A stretch of DNA of 64,000 nucleotides from Ciona intestinalis (Eukaryota; Chordata; Ascidiacea; Phlebobranchia; Cionidae): contig NC_020168.2 in assembly GCF_000224145.3 (NCBI RefSeq), positions 4,437,480-4,501,479 on the forward strand, in the 5' to 3' direction. A program made the position numbers and the translations under genes. Shown here one piece after another: positions 38,501-46,900 of the stretch (its first letter is position 1; every line of letters begins with the position of its first letter). The notes beneath the pieces are model-generated. The model saw only the letters and a list, made by a program, of their open reading frames with translations, was not told the origin of the DNA and searched no databases.

Positions 38501-41500
38501 TAAGTTGTGTCTTTCCATACTTATGTAACTTTACCCTCAGATCCAGATCGCACCCATCAATGCACAGATACAAGCACAACAAGTACAATCGTTAGCTGCC
38601 CAACAAGCCACACAATCCATCATCACGACCAAACCACTTCCTATCACTGTTCCTGTCACCAACCTTGTATCGGGTGAGTTTTCATTCTGTACTACAAAAA
38701 ATCCTTGTTTTTAAAACTGTTAAAAAACAAAAATTTCGAAATTGGTGTATTTTAAGATTACAAAAACTGAAATATAAAATATTGCCATCATTTTTTTTTC
38801 AAATTACCAAACTTAAAAAAATGATGAAAGTTTTAAAATAATGAGATTTGGGAAGATTTTTTGGATAAATTTTATACTGAATTTATGTACTACAAAATAA
38901 GCATACTAAAAACCTGCAAAACTAAGCAATTCAAGTAATACAAATTGTTACCCAACCTTTTTCACAGGTGTCAACTTGAGCAGTTTAAACACCACAAGTT
39001 CATCTCAACAGAAACCCATGATAGTAACTGGTGGACAGGTTAGTTCATTCATCATGTTTGAAATATTTTCACCAATTTCACCAAATGATGATTTTACACG
39101 ATGGTCTTCTGATATATCATGAAGATTGCGTATTAGCTCTATCTGATAAAGCAGTGCTTCCCAAGCTCTTGTCCAACTTATTCAAAATATTTTCTTTTTA
39201 AAAAACATCACTGACTTAGTAAAAAAGAAACTCCTAAAAAAAATTAATAAAAAAGTAATTAAATATTTTTTTTTGTGAACTATATTTAGTAAATGCTTAC
39301 TTGCATAAATTTTGTTTTATTTTTTTATCGAACATTGGTTGGGAAGTACTGTGGTGAACAAATAAATAAAAACAACTTATAATCATTAATCGATATACAT
39401 ATTTTTATCAAATAATCTCCATTTCCAATACAGACCACACTGAACCAACAACATCTTATATTCCAACAACATCTGCTCAAACAACGACAAATTCCTCAAC
39501 AACAAGCACGACAGGTGTGTCTCAACATTTGGTTTAAAATAAGTTTTTGGTATGAACAAGTTTGCAAGTGGTAAAAACAATATTAAAGTTTTAGTGTCTA
39601 AGGTGTCCAAACATGGCATCTGTTCCATATATAGTTTTAAACATTATCACCCAAAATTTGTAGTAATTATTTGTTCAATCAGGCTTTTAATCCCTAATTT
39701 AAATATTTTCCTTGCTGTAGAACTTTTAAAAGTAAATCTGTAGATGGCCCACACAATAACTAAATAAAAAATGCTGGTGTTAAAAAAATAACATTTATTT
39801 AATGATTCACTTATCTTATTATATATTCTCAGGTGATTGCATCGAAGCAACCGAAAGCAGTATACGCACAACAGTTAGTTAGCGGCACACAAGGAGGTAC
39901 AACAGTAAAGATGCAAGCTCAAGTCCTCAACCAACTAATGCAGCAACAACAGAAGCAAAGAAGAAGTTCTAACAAAGTAAGTTTGCTATTTCACTGTTTT
40001 TAATACTATTTTTAAATATAAATGGTTGTTTGGTATTTGTGTACTGCCCAAGGGACTGAAATTAACTTTAATTAATATAGTCACCTTTACCACCTTGGAT
40101 CGGTATAAGAAACTTGGTGGAATTACAATCTGTTTTTTTACTAAAAAAGCCAATATAAATTATTTACATTATACCTGGTAGCGGAAGTAACCGAATATAA
40201 TTCATACACTTGCCATGCTATATAGGGAGTACGGTACATGAGATGTGCTGCAATTTAGACCAAAGTTGCCCAATATCCCACTTCATATTATGGGAACTAC
40301 CAGATGCTTAAAAAGACATTTATATTACAGTGGTTAAAAACCAATGATATTAGTAATTTTAAGCTAAACTCAAAGCTATTGTAATATTTCCAGCAACAAC
40401 AACAGCCTGTCACCCTAACTGTCACTAAACTTCTACAAAGTCAAAGTCCCGTTGGTACAACGCTTCGCCACACGCTGGTGCCTCAGAGCTCACAGGTAGC
40501 CATGTTGCTTAAAATTTTAATTTTAAACTGAACAAATGAATTCAGTTATTCCTATTATAGACTATAGTTAAAAACATGTTTCTTAAATCTAAACAGATTT
40601 TATGCAAAAAAGTTCGATATGAAAATGATACAAAACATTGTATTTAAATTTACGGAATTTTTAACACAGTCAGTTTAAACAGACAGTCCAAAGTACAGTA
40701 TTGATATAATTTTAAATTTCCCACCTAGGGCTGTGGATTTTCCCTATTTTTGTTTAACCGTTAACCGTTCAGTTTTAACCGGTTAACCGATACTAGTGTA
40801 ATCCTAATAAAAGCGTCTTGGTTATCGCTTTTCTTTCGCGAATTTAAAGGCAACTTTACGACGTACGTATGGGCTATGCTTGCAATACACGGGCAATTGT
40901 TCTTAACGTTAAAGTAATGCTTTCTTATTCATATTCAAGCCTGTTTTAAAGCACCTGCCGTCTAAATAATCAACGTGTGAATTGCAATTATGACGCAGTT
41001 ATTAACGCGTGAAATGCTATTATGTCGTAATCAATTGCCAGGTCAAACAATCGCTATTATGATACAATGAATCCACGTGTGAATGCCTGCTTTTTCGTAA
41101 TAAACACGCTGCTTGGCTGAGGAAAACATTTAAGTTGTGTATTACACCAATATAATGTTGCAAAACTAGTAAACTAGTTAGCCTGCGGTATTAACAATCA
41201 AGATTGATGGCGTAATCGCCGTTGTAGGGCACGATCAAAGCAACAGTGTCCCTGCGCACTCTGTCTTATTGCAAAGAACCAATTAACGATCGGGAACACG
41301 TGCTTTTCGTGTAAATAAGACAGATATTGATATACGTTTATGCCCTATGACGTCATAGTTCGGTTAACGACTCGAACTTTTCGTTAGCGGTTAACCGAAT
41401 AGGTTCGGTTAACCGTTAACTTTTCCACAGCCCTATTCCCACCGCATCATTTCTATCGTCACCACCAACCATTGAACTGTGGTATAATAGTAATATTAAT

Positions 41501-43069
41501 AATAATAATTTCCTTGACTGTTCAAATTTCCTGTTCATATCCTGTAGTGATATGCATAGAGGTTTAACTGTGTGGCATACATTTTATATCTATAATGTAT
41601 TCTACTAAAGTATCCAATGTATTAAGAAGCACTGCTGATTTAATCTATCACATCCAAAGTTCACATACTTAATGGTTTAGGTACTGAGCCAAGTTATATA
41701 GCGTTTAACTTTGAAAAACAAAACTTTTTACTAAATTGCTTATTTTTTTGGGAAATTTTTTTTCCCCACATACTATTCCTAAATGCCTTTAAAGGACACA
41801 ATTTGTGTATTGATAAAAACCTCAGAAGCTGTTTCGTTTTTTTTAAACTTTGATGGTAGTTTTCGATCACATTTAAGCATTTCTAACAATACAGTTTTTT
41901 ATTTTTCGTTGGTATGCCCCTTTAATTGGCCACATACCAAAACTACAAAGCTTGCAATTTTTAATTCAAATCCACTAATTAAACATAAACATCCAAAAAC
42001 ACAGATGAACGCACAACAAATCACACAGCTACCAATATCTGTATCAACCGCCATTGTAACTAGTGGTGCAGGTAACCAACAACAAAGAGTTATTTCCCAA
42101 CCAAGGCAACCACAACAGTTACCAAGGGTAAGATCTATGTTTGTTATTAATGTGGGGTTCATAACCCAGGAGTTGTAACCTGAAATTGGTTGTTTTGTTT
42201 TATTGTGTAATAATTCACAATTGTCTTAACATCTATAGAATAATGCTTGTTTACAAAACTTGCCCAAAAACTTTTCTTATTTAATTTTCAAAAAACTGAT
42301 AAACTGATAAAAAAATTAAAAAAGTTCGCTTAAAACTTTAGAAACCAATATCGCCCCCCTGTTTTATTGGTAACATAAACCTCAACATTCCAACAGGTTC
42401 GACAGATACACCAGATGACCAGCCAACCAGGTTCCACACCACAGATGATCGTTGCATCCACACCAATTGCCATGCAACGTCCACCAACTGTGGTTACAGT
42501 AAGCAACCAACAAACGATGCAACTGCAAAATCAACTTCTATCCCAACAAGTAATTTAACCTTGCCAACATTCATTGGTCTAACTTTTAAATAGTCAGAGA
42601 ATGCACACAAAGACTGATTAATTTGCACCCAAATTTACTGGGAAAAACATTGAGCACATAAATACCTAACTGTTATCTTATCTGCAGAAACCTTGGTTAA
42701 GCCATATAATTCAACTCTTAAAAAATTTGTTAGGTACTGTACCAAGTTTAATTTTTTCCATACAATTTACACTTCCTTATTTCACATTTCCATACGTCTG
42801 TTTTATAACGAAGATCATTTCCCACCACCCAAAGAAAAATTCATTAACTCATACTTTCCCAGGTTCACGTACGAAACCCAACACAAACTGTTCTCTCCCC
42901 CACTTCAATCAACCTGCAGGTGATCCCTTCTTCCCACCCTACCACACCACAAGCCCAGTCGCATGAAGGTTCCCCAGCCACACAAGTTGTCACCTTATCT
43001 ACCACTGGTAGTCAAGAAACTCCAGGCCAGGAAATTCAGTACACACTGCAACAGAATGTACCGAGATAG
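14324..43069 (+). CDS. EP400: EP400/Domino-A-type Snf2 ATPase, long isoform (~2639 aa)
   Basis: Catalytic subunit of an INO80-family remodeller that exchanges H2A.Z (family knowledge). About 62 exons join in frame. Shared part: HSA domain (exons 15211-15995, [15 protein letters not shown]), acidic region, split Snf2 ATPase with Walker A DEMGLGKT (exon 20000-20177) and DEAQ box split across 21295/21831, long insert, and helicase C exons 27915-29307. The isoform then uses the donor at 31031/31032 and exons 33070-33105, 33174-33321, 33556-33741, 34013-34110, 34350-34566, 34849-34948, 35247-35394, 35702-35882, 36198-36352, 36716-36908, 37313-37398, 37803-37901, 38170-38241, 38541-38674, 38968-39038, 39434-39514, 39833-39976, 40394-40494, 42005-42127, 42397-42549, 42920-43069. 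These encode [15 protein letters not shown], a SANT/Myb domain ([11 protein letters not shown]...[11 protein letters not shown]) and a Gln-rich tail, as in human EP400. Total 7920 nt is divisible by 3. Confidence 0.9.
17246..17315 (+). ncRNA. SNORD82-like: C/D box snoRNA, U82-like (18S Am1678 guide)
   Basis: Intron 17217-17575. Terminal stem GAGACA (17246-17251) pairs with TGTCTC (17310-17315). Box C AGGATGA (one mismatch), D' CTGA 17280-17283, box D CTGA 17306-17309. The guide GGGACGTAAT lies one base upstream of D' and is complementary to 18S AUUACGUCCC. The fifth position from D' falls on the A equivalent to human Am1678, the U82 target as I remember it. Confidence 0.75.
19676..19803 (+). 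ncRNA. H/ACA snoRNA family 1, copy 1
   Basis: Intron 19643-19999. Hairpin 1: CCTGT/GCAGG lower stem, pocket, ACACTGG/CCAGTGT upper stem, then exactly 14 nt to H box AAATTA (19735-19740). Hairpin 2: TTTGTG/CACAAA lower stem, pocket, TCTG/CAGA and CGCA/TGCG upper stems, then 15 nt to ACA (19798-19800), which sits 3 nt from the end. It occurs again at 26067-26194 with almost no change. The target is not assigned. Confidence 0.8.
20926..21070 (+). ncRNA. H/ACA snoRNA family 2, copy 1
   Basis: Intron 20759-21172. Hairpin 1: GCATCAC/GTGGTGC lower stem, pocket, ACGA/TCGT and CTGCG/CGCAG upper stems, H box AGATAA (20985-20990). Hairpin 2: TCAGC/GCTGA lower stem, pocket, AGGCA/TGCCT, CCAG/CTGG and CGCT/AGCG upper stems, then 14 nt to ACA (21065-21067), 3 nt from the end. 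GC-richer than its surroundings. A second copy is at 24572-24716. Confidence 0.8.
21587..21655 (+). ncRNA. Orphan C/D box snoRNA candidate
   Basis: Intron 21296-21830. Terminal stem GGTT/AACC encloses a perfect box C (ATGATGA 21592-21598) and box D (CTGA 21648-21651) with one spacer base each side; 69 nt, the usual size. The antisense element upstream of D (CATCAACTAGGTCG) matches no rRNA segment I can recall. Confidence 0.55.
22625..22712. repeat. Local duplication creating a decoy 3' splice site
   Basis: TCTTGGAACCAGGGA at about 22645 mirrors the true acceptor TCTTAGAACCAGGGA at 22702-22716, and a TACAATCTTCTGT unit is doubled upstream. The real exon starts at 22713; the decoy would break the frame. 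Confidence 0.6.
23020..23147 (+). ncRNA. H/ACA snoRNA candidate 3
   Basis: Intron 22894-23357. Hairpin GATTCC/GGAATC, then exactly 14 nt to H box AGAGGA (23075-23080). Second hairpin AGTGC/GCACT with lower stem GTTC/GAAC, then 14 nt to ACA (23142-23144). The lower stem of hairpin 1 is weak, so this rests on spacing and boxes. Confidence 0.45.
23925..24068 (+). ncRNA. H/ACA snoRNA candidate 4
   Basis: Intron 23882-24219. Hairpin 1: CGGTT/AGCCG lower stem, AGAGGA/TTCTCT and CAGA/TCTG upper stems, 14 nt to H box ATAGAA (23985-23990). Hairpin 2: TGCTG/CAGCA, CTTAT/ATAAG and AACAG/CTGTT stems, 15 nt to ACA (24063-24065). The lower stem of hairpin 2 is poor. GC content is well above the flanks. 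Confidence 0.5.
24325..24395 (+). ncRNA. Weak C/D box candidate
   Basis: Intron 24289-24458. Box C ATGATGA 24329-24335 and CTGA 24388-24391, 63 nt apart. The element CGCTCCACT before D has 8 bases complementary to 18S AGUGGAGC. The terminal stem is only 3-4 bp, so chance cannot be excluded. Confidence 0.3.
24572..24716 (+). ncRNA. H/ACA snoRNA family 2, copy 2
   Basis: Intron 24517-24869. Same 145-nt unit as 20926-21070 with very few changes; one, AGCG to GGCG in the apical stem, keeps pairing through a G-U pair. Flanks are mostly different apart from an AT-rich 3' stretch containing ACAATACTTC. Confidence 0.78.
25022..25100 (+). ncRNA. SNORD51/32A-like: C/D snoRNA for 28S Am1511, copy 1
   Basis: Intron 24981-25167. 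Box C ATGATGA 25026-25032, D' CTGA 25057-25060, C' TGATGA just after, box D CTGA 25093-25096. The 12-nt guide GGCATAGTTCAT abuts D' and is fully complementary to 28S AUGAACUAUGCC. The fifth base from D' is the A that is human Am1511 (U32A/U51 target from memory). Confidence 0.82.
25371..25448 (+). ncRNA. SNORD51/32A-like: C/D snoRNA for 28S Am1511, copy 2
   Basis: Intron 25252-25555. Box C 25375-25381, D' 25406-25409, C' within ACTGATGAT, box D 25441-25444. The guide GGCATAGTTCAT is unchanged from copy 1. The region between C' and D differs slightly between copies, so the D'-guide half is the conserved part. Confidence 0.82.
25612..25700 (+). ncRNA. Possible degenerate C/D paralogue of 28317-28390
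   Basis: Intron 25592-25771 contains AATCTGCCTCAGTCAATCTGA-type sequence at about 25651-25669, closely matching the D' guide of the snoRNA at 28317-28390. Both could pair with 28S UUGACUGGGGCGG through different G-U pairs. Boxes C and D are imperfect here (AATGATTA, CAGA), so it may be decayed. Confidence 0.35.
26067..26194 (+). ncRNA. H/ACA snoRNA family 1, copy 2
   Basis: Intron 25813-26465. Nearly identical to 19676-19803 over the full predicted RNA (one visible substitution, TTTGTG to TATGTG, in the lower stem of hairpin 2), and dissimilar outside it. The match stops where the predicted RNA stops, as expected for a mobile or retroposed snoRNA rather than a whole-intron duplication. Confidence 0.78.
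26212..26394. mobile_element. TA-flanked MITE, ~190 bp family, copy in remodeller intron
   Basis: Ends CAGCAGGGTG and CACCCTACTG, flanked by TA on both sides. The interior, read on the minus strand, matches the copies at 49953, 53386 and 55287 (ATCCAAATAT, TTTTAAACAATTA, GTTTTATAATT). TA duplication suggests a Tc1/mariner-type origin. Confidence 0.8.
27117..27194 (+). ncRNA. SNORD51/32A-like: C/D snoRNA for 28S Am1511, copy 3
   Basis: Intron 27075-27427. Box C 27121-27127, D' 27152-27155, C' TGATGAT, box D 27187-27190; same guide. Nearly identical to copy 2, including the downstream TACCAAACACTC, so copies 2 and 3 are the closest pair. Confidence 0.82.
28132..28287. mobile_element. hAT-like MITE
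   Basis: Terminal inverted repeats CAGTGTTTCATAACC and GGTTGGGAAACACTG about 155 bp apart, intronic, noncoding. No clear 8-bp target duplication was found, so the family is assigned from the CAGTG ends only. Confidence 0.6.
28317..28390 (+). ncRNA. C/D box snoRNA with strong terminal stem
   Basis: Intron 28085-28462. Stem GTGGCT (28317-28322) pairs with AGCCAC (28385-28390). Box C ATGATGA 28324-28330, D' CTGA 28352-28355, C' TGACGA, box D CTGA 28381-28384. The D' guide CTGCTCCAGTCAA can form 13 pairs (two G-U) with a conserved 28S segment I recall as UUGACUGGGGCGG. The target is tentative; the RNA itself is well supported. Confidence 0.75.
28651..28891. mobile_element. hAT-like MITE
   Basis: Ends CAGAGGTTCTTAAACT and AGTTTAAGAACCTCT are inverted repeats. 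The interior is AT-rich and noncoding. Lies in intron 28618-29150. Confidence 0.65.
28911..29100 (+). ncRNA. Unusually long C/D-like structure
   Basis: Intron 28618-29150. CCAGT plus ATGATGA (about 28912-28921) and CTGA plus ACTGG (about 29090-29098) form a matched 5-bp terminal stem and boxes C and D about 180 nt apart. Between them an internal stem TTCGTG/CACGAA and a C'-like GATGACGA are seen. It could be an extended C/D RNA or chance. Confidence 0.3.
29627..29727. mobile_element. hAT-like MITE, 101 bp
   Basis: CAGTGGTTCTTAACC and GGTTAAGAACCACTG form 15-bp perfect inverted ends in intron 29587-29913, typical of short hAT-derived MITEs. No convincing 8-bp target duplication. Confidence 0.75.
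30054..30124 (+). ncRNA. SNORD27-like: C/D snoRNA, U27-like (18S Am27 guide), copy 1
   Basis: Intron 30016-30188. Box C ATGATGA 30058-30064, box D CTGA 30118-30121, short GCC/GGC terminal stem. The guide GACAAGCATAT two bases before a degenerate D' (CAGA) is complementary to 18S AUAUGCUUGUC; position five falls on A27, the U27 target. Confidence 0.72.
30493..30756. repeat. 14-bp inverted repeat flanking ~250 bp
   Basis: TTGGGAAGTGCAAC near 30494 and GTTGCACTTCCCAA near 30743 are exact reverse complements within intron 30461-30905. It may be a decayed MITE; U27 copy 2 lies just outside the right arm. Confidence 0.6.
30765..30836 (+). ncRNA. SNORD27-like: C/D snoRNA, U27-like (18S Am27 guide), copy 2
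   Basis: Intron 30461-30905. Box C ATGATGA 30770-30776, box D CTGA 30827-30830. The same GACAAGCATATAT guide precedes a degenerate D' (CTAA). Outside box C and the guide the two U27-like copies have diverged strongly, so selection on the guide is suggested. Confidence 0.72.
31026..31037 (+). promoter_or_regulatory. Alternative 5' splice site selecting EP400 or SRCAP end
   Basis: GCTCAG then GTGAGA: a near-consensus donor inside the open 1644-nt exon 30906-32549, at a codon boundary (phase 0). The 36-nt exon 33070-33105 and exon 33174-33321 also start in phase 0. Joining them gives [10 protein letters not shown], then [12 protein letters not shown], then [11 protein letters not shown], which lines up with human EP400 (TYTRED...EVMPLWTPPTPPQDD). 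Not splicing gives the SRCAP-type end. Confidence 0.85.
37155..37336. repeat. Segmental duplication, left copy
   Basis: About 180 bp including U44 copy 1, the 3' splice site and the first 24 nt of exon 37313-37398. It recurs at 37923-38096. Identity is high throughout. Confidence 0.85.
37166..37239 (+). ncRNA. SNORD44-like: C/D snoRNA, U44-like (18S Am166 guide), copy 1
   Basis: Intron 36909-37312. Terminal stem AGCAG/CTGCT, box C ATGATGA 37172-37178, box D CTGA 37231-37234. The guide GTATTAGCTCTA lies one base before D and is complementary to 18S UAGAGCUAAUAC; position five falls on A166, the U44 target. Human U44 has the same ATTAGCTCTA before its D box. Confidence 0.85.
37923..38096. repeat. 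Segmental duplication, right copy with exon fragment
   Basis: Carries U44 copy 2 plus TTACAG and CAGGCACACAAGTTCAAAAG, a near-copy of the start of the exon at 37313. No donor follows, and the copied frame soon meets TAA, so this is a pseudo-exon with an intact-looking acceptor. Confidence 0.85.
37934..38007 (+). ncRNA. SNORD44-like: C/D snoRNA, U44-like (18S Am166 guide), copy 2
   Basis: Intron 37902-38169. One substitution from copy 1 (TGATACC to TGATGCC); stem, boxes and guide intact. It belongs to a larger segmental duplication that also carries the start of the next exon. Confidence 0.85.
39080..39150 (+). ncRNA. SNORD44-like: C/D snoRNA, U44-like (18S Am166 guide), copy 3
   Basis: Intron 39039-39433. 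Box C ATGATGA 39085-39091, D' CTGA, C' CATGAAG as in human U44, box D CTGA 39143-39146; guide GTATTAGCTCTA unchanged. More diverged from copies 1 and 2 outside the guide and without the AGCAG stem. An hAT-like MITE begins immediately after it. Confidence 0.8.
39151..39351. mobile_element. hAT-like MITE beside U44 copy 3
   Basis: CAGTGCTTCCCAA at the left and TTGGGAAGTACTG at the right are inverted ends; AT-rich noncoding interior. It starts 5 nt after box D of the snoRNA. Confidence 0.65.
40726..41435. mobile_element. Nonautonomous hAT transposon, 710 bp
   Basis: TAGGGCTGTGGA at the left and its complement TCCACAGCCCTA (mismatched by one or two) at the right are terminal inverted repeats, followed inside by TTAACCGTTAACCG arrays in both orientations. 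An exact 8-bp duplication TTCCCACC flanks it (40718-40725 and 41436-41443). No transposase frame. It fills the largest intron, 40495-42004. Confidence 0.9.
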
Positions 43070-43975
43070 TTCCCCCTTTAAAACAGCCCTCATTTTACCC
43101 TTGTATATATTTATTTTCTGAGATCATGAGCATGAATTTCTTATTCGATTTATCACAATAGAGATATTTTAGATTTTGTTAATACATTCTCCTATGTTAT
43201 ATATGCTTTCCATGTCTTATATTCAGTTGTAGATGATAAGACAGCGTTATATAGTACTGTGGGGCAAGATGGATAGATATTGTTCACATGTAACAATTAA
43301 CAACGTTCTTTTAAGACCTTAGGGTAATATTTATTGTTTACTACTAAATGGGACGATAAAAAATGAAAATCTAGCCCATCTTACCGCACCCTAATATATA
43401 ACAATCTGTCCTATCTCTCATAGAACGGTTACTGCCTATTATTTTGTGAACGTTGTGTTAGAAGTCTGAAACATTTACTAGTTTCTGGAGCATAGTTTTA
43501 CCATATGTCACGTTTTTGTCTGTTTCGATATTGATTAATCGAAACAAAAGATAGGCATGTTCTCCTAACTACTGTACCAGTTCTGCCACAATTCTCAAAA
43601 CTTGATTCTATTGAGGATCCAGCTATTAATTTAACTGAGTAAGATACATTAAAAAAGTGCAAGTACAAAAATTAGGTAACAATTGGGGAGTTTCATTGTG
43701 TATAAAAAAGAACTTTTTCCAGCTTTGGTTTAGAGTGCTGGAATGTTTCCGAAATTGCTTTGTTATTTTGGTAATTGAACTGTGGAGGTATTGGTAGATG
43801 CAGCATATGAACAGCAACATTTACTAGACCACTACCATGTATAAAAAATGTGACGCATATAAGCAGATGTTATATATACAAAATGCATGGGCTCCGCTTA
43901 ACTTGATGAAGATAAAACTGTGTGTATAATATGTTCTTGCGTTTCGAACGCGCACCTAAATTGTTGCTGGAAATT
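43070..43975. other. Convergent intergenic region
   Basis: 3' ends of the remodeller (plus) and SLC6 (minus) genes face each other. Apart from the MITE at 43252-43394 nothing conserved is seen; no clear AATAAA lies close after the 43069 stop. Confidence 0.5.
43252..43394. mobile_element. TA-flanked MITE, diverged copy
   Basis: ACTGTGGGGCAAGATGG to CCCATCTTACCGCACCCTA between the convergent ends of the remodeller and SLC6 genes. Shares ACAATTAACAACG and TTTACTACTAAATGGGACGA with its relatives. Confidence 0.65.
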
Positions 43976-46900
43976 CTAAACTTTCGTATTGTTTGAAAGA
44001 AATGTTGCAGTCTCTGTTGCATAGGGTGGAGGGGAGTCAGATTCTTTGCTCGAAACTGACTTCATCACATCATCATCAAACTCATCAGTTTTTAAACGTG
44101 GAATAATAGATAGCTTGAGCCGCTATGTAAAAATATTACATGGCATTAGTGAGGTTACAGACAAATCAAAAGTATGTAACTTACTTGCCAAAATGAACCC
44201 TTTAAACTCAAAATCGTGACAAGGGCCCCAATTGGAACACAAAGCATTGAACATAACGCTACAAGCCATCCGAGACCATCTGCCCAAGCGGGGTAAACAT
44301 AGGAACCATAGTGAGCAGGTTTGTACTTCACAATACTGAATATAAGAATAACCTGCGTGGAGGGACAAGGTTAAATGCAACAATGCGGAACAAAATTCAA
44401 AATAGCATGCTAAAAATAAAAACATCGTTCAACCTGGTGACCAACAAAGCATGAAGGCTCTTTGTTAAGCAAATACCGCGAATTGTCAACTTACTCCAAT
44501 CAGCAAAGGAGCACATACGACCCAGCAAACAACGAAAAACTTGGAAGGTGCAGTGCCAGTCATTTCTTTGACACATTTTGCTACTCTACGTCCACCAAAT
44601 ATCCAACAGATTGCTACCACTTCAAAGAAAGCAAGGAACATGAGTGACACGATCGCTGTATAGTTGTCCAGAAGCGTGAATACGTAAATTCCGCCCTAAA
44701 AAGTAATTCAACAATTAATTCACTTTTTCTTAATTGTTTTGTGCCATGTACGCTTTGTAATTAATTAAACTTTTCTCAATTATTTTATGCTATGTAACTG
44801 GTGCACTTGGCGTTTTTCAGCACAGTGACACAGTCACATACATAGTTCGAAATAGAACTATTTTATCACATTGTCCTACAGAATGATTTATGATAAATAT
44901 ATTTAGACTACCTGCATGAGATTTGGAATGCCGATCAAGAATGCGATAACGCAGACAAAAAGTGCGAGTAACTCCTTCCTTTTAAAGTATTTTGTCAGCA
45001 GTTTTCCATCCCAAACATCTGACAGCGTCGTGTTGACAACTTCAATCATAGCAAACTAGAATGTAGAGAGCGGGAAATTAAAAAATATTTTACAGGCGAG
45101 GGTTATAAAAACAGAAGAGTAATTGTAAAAAGGTCGGTATTTATTAAAAATGCTATTATTTGAGTTACATTAAAAATGTGCCTAATTTAACCTGCGGAAA
45201 AAAAACGATACTGGAAATAAGTTTTCCCTACTATACACATGGAAACGAAATAAATTTTTGAAATGTTTGAGGAATACAACAAAAAAATTATAGCATTTAA
45301 TGATAATAATGCACCTGACTGTCAATACCCATGCAAATCAACATTAGAAAGAAAATTGCCGACCAGAGTTGTGGAACTGGAAGATTGGAGAAGATTTGAG
45401 GATAAACGATAAAAACAAGTTCCGGTCCTTCAGTCGCAACTTGGGCAACTTCTTTACCAAGGACATGCGCCATATGCCCCATTGCGGAGAATATGACAAA
45501 CCCTGCAAGAATATAAAATTAAAAATATTGATATTGTTATTCATTCTTACAATTTAGCATTACAAAAGTAGTTAAATGAATGTAATTTATTTATCCTCGT
45601 GTGGTGGGGCAATGACATTTTTTATAACACAGATGTTCTGTTTCATACACCTCACACTCGCTTAGTTTACTTATCTGTATTAATTAACCTATATTATATT
45701 AAACTGTATTGTTTCTATTTACATTACGTTTGTTTCCAATAGTTTGTTGAAATATTTTAAGCACAGCTTAACTGACTTATTTTCCCATTACAGAGTCTAC
45801 AGCTTTAAATAGGTACTTAGGTATTTTTGTTCTGCTCCAACCTGCAAGCAAGCTTGTCCCACTGTTGATACACGCGATACACAAAGTGTCGCGCAAGATA
45901 TTGTTGTCACGGCGATTGTAACTTGAAAACGCGATGAGAGAACCAAAAGCAATTCCAATCGAGTTGAAGTTTTGAGCAGCAGCATTCACCCATACCTATC
46001 AGTGATAAAAAGTAAGTGGTTATTAATTTTTATAAATTTTATAATGCCCTATGACTCCTATTTAAACATTATTTCCCTGTTAAGCCATTTCACCCACAAC
46101 AAAAATAAGTAAAAACTGGATAAAACTGCTTCTTAGCCAGTAGGATGCCATTTCATATTTTTGGGTCCCTTATGTTATAAAAACACCTGTAAAACATGTC
46201 TCAAAAAATGCATGGCCAAGGTTTTATTATAAATCAATGCGTAAAATATTAAACTTAATGTAAATAGGTTGAAAAAATATTACTGTAAACTAAAGACATA
46301 TTGTAGTCAGGACATTACATACCTCAAAATCAATGCATTAAGATATTAAACTTAAAGGGTTGAAAAAAAATATTACTGTAAACTATAACGCATTAGGACA
46401 TTACATACCTCAACATTGAGTAACTCGCTCCAAACGGGTTTAATAAAGTAGATGACACCAGAGCGTGCACCAGGTAGTGTGCAACCAACCACAAGTAATA
46501 TGATAAGGATTAGATAAGGAAACGTGGCGGTTGCGTATACTACCTGCATTATATGATATAGGATTGAACAAAATTATTGAGTTAGAAAATGTGGTGCAAT
46601 AAAAGCAATAAATGATTTTTTTTTGTAATTAAAACTCTTACAAAAAAAGCATTTTTTGTTAGATTCTCACGGAAATAAAGATTATATATATACCTCCCAC
46701 TTTTTTATAGAGAATTTTCAACTAGGGTATAAATTAGTATAGGTATATGGTTATATATTATTTTGTATCCATAAGAATGCATTGAGGTTTAATAGCAGTA
46801 AATAGTAAATACCCAGGAGAAAGTTAATTGAAAAACACTAACCTTTCCAACAGATTTAATTCCCTTTGATATACAAAGATAGCATAGAACCCATGCTAGT

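Noticed and set aside
38818..38885. C/D snoRNA (ATGATGA to CTGA)
   Set aside because: No terminal stem, very AT-rich, and no plausible rRNA guide.
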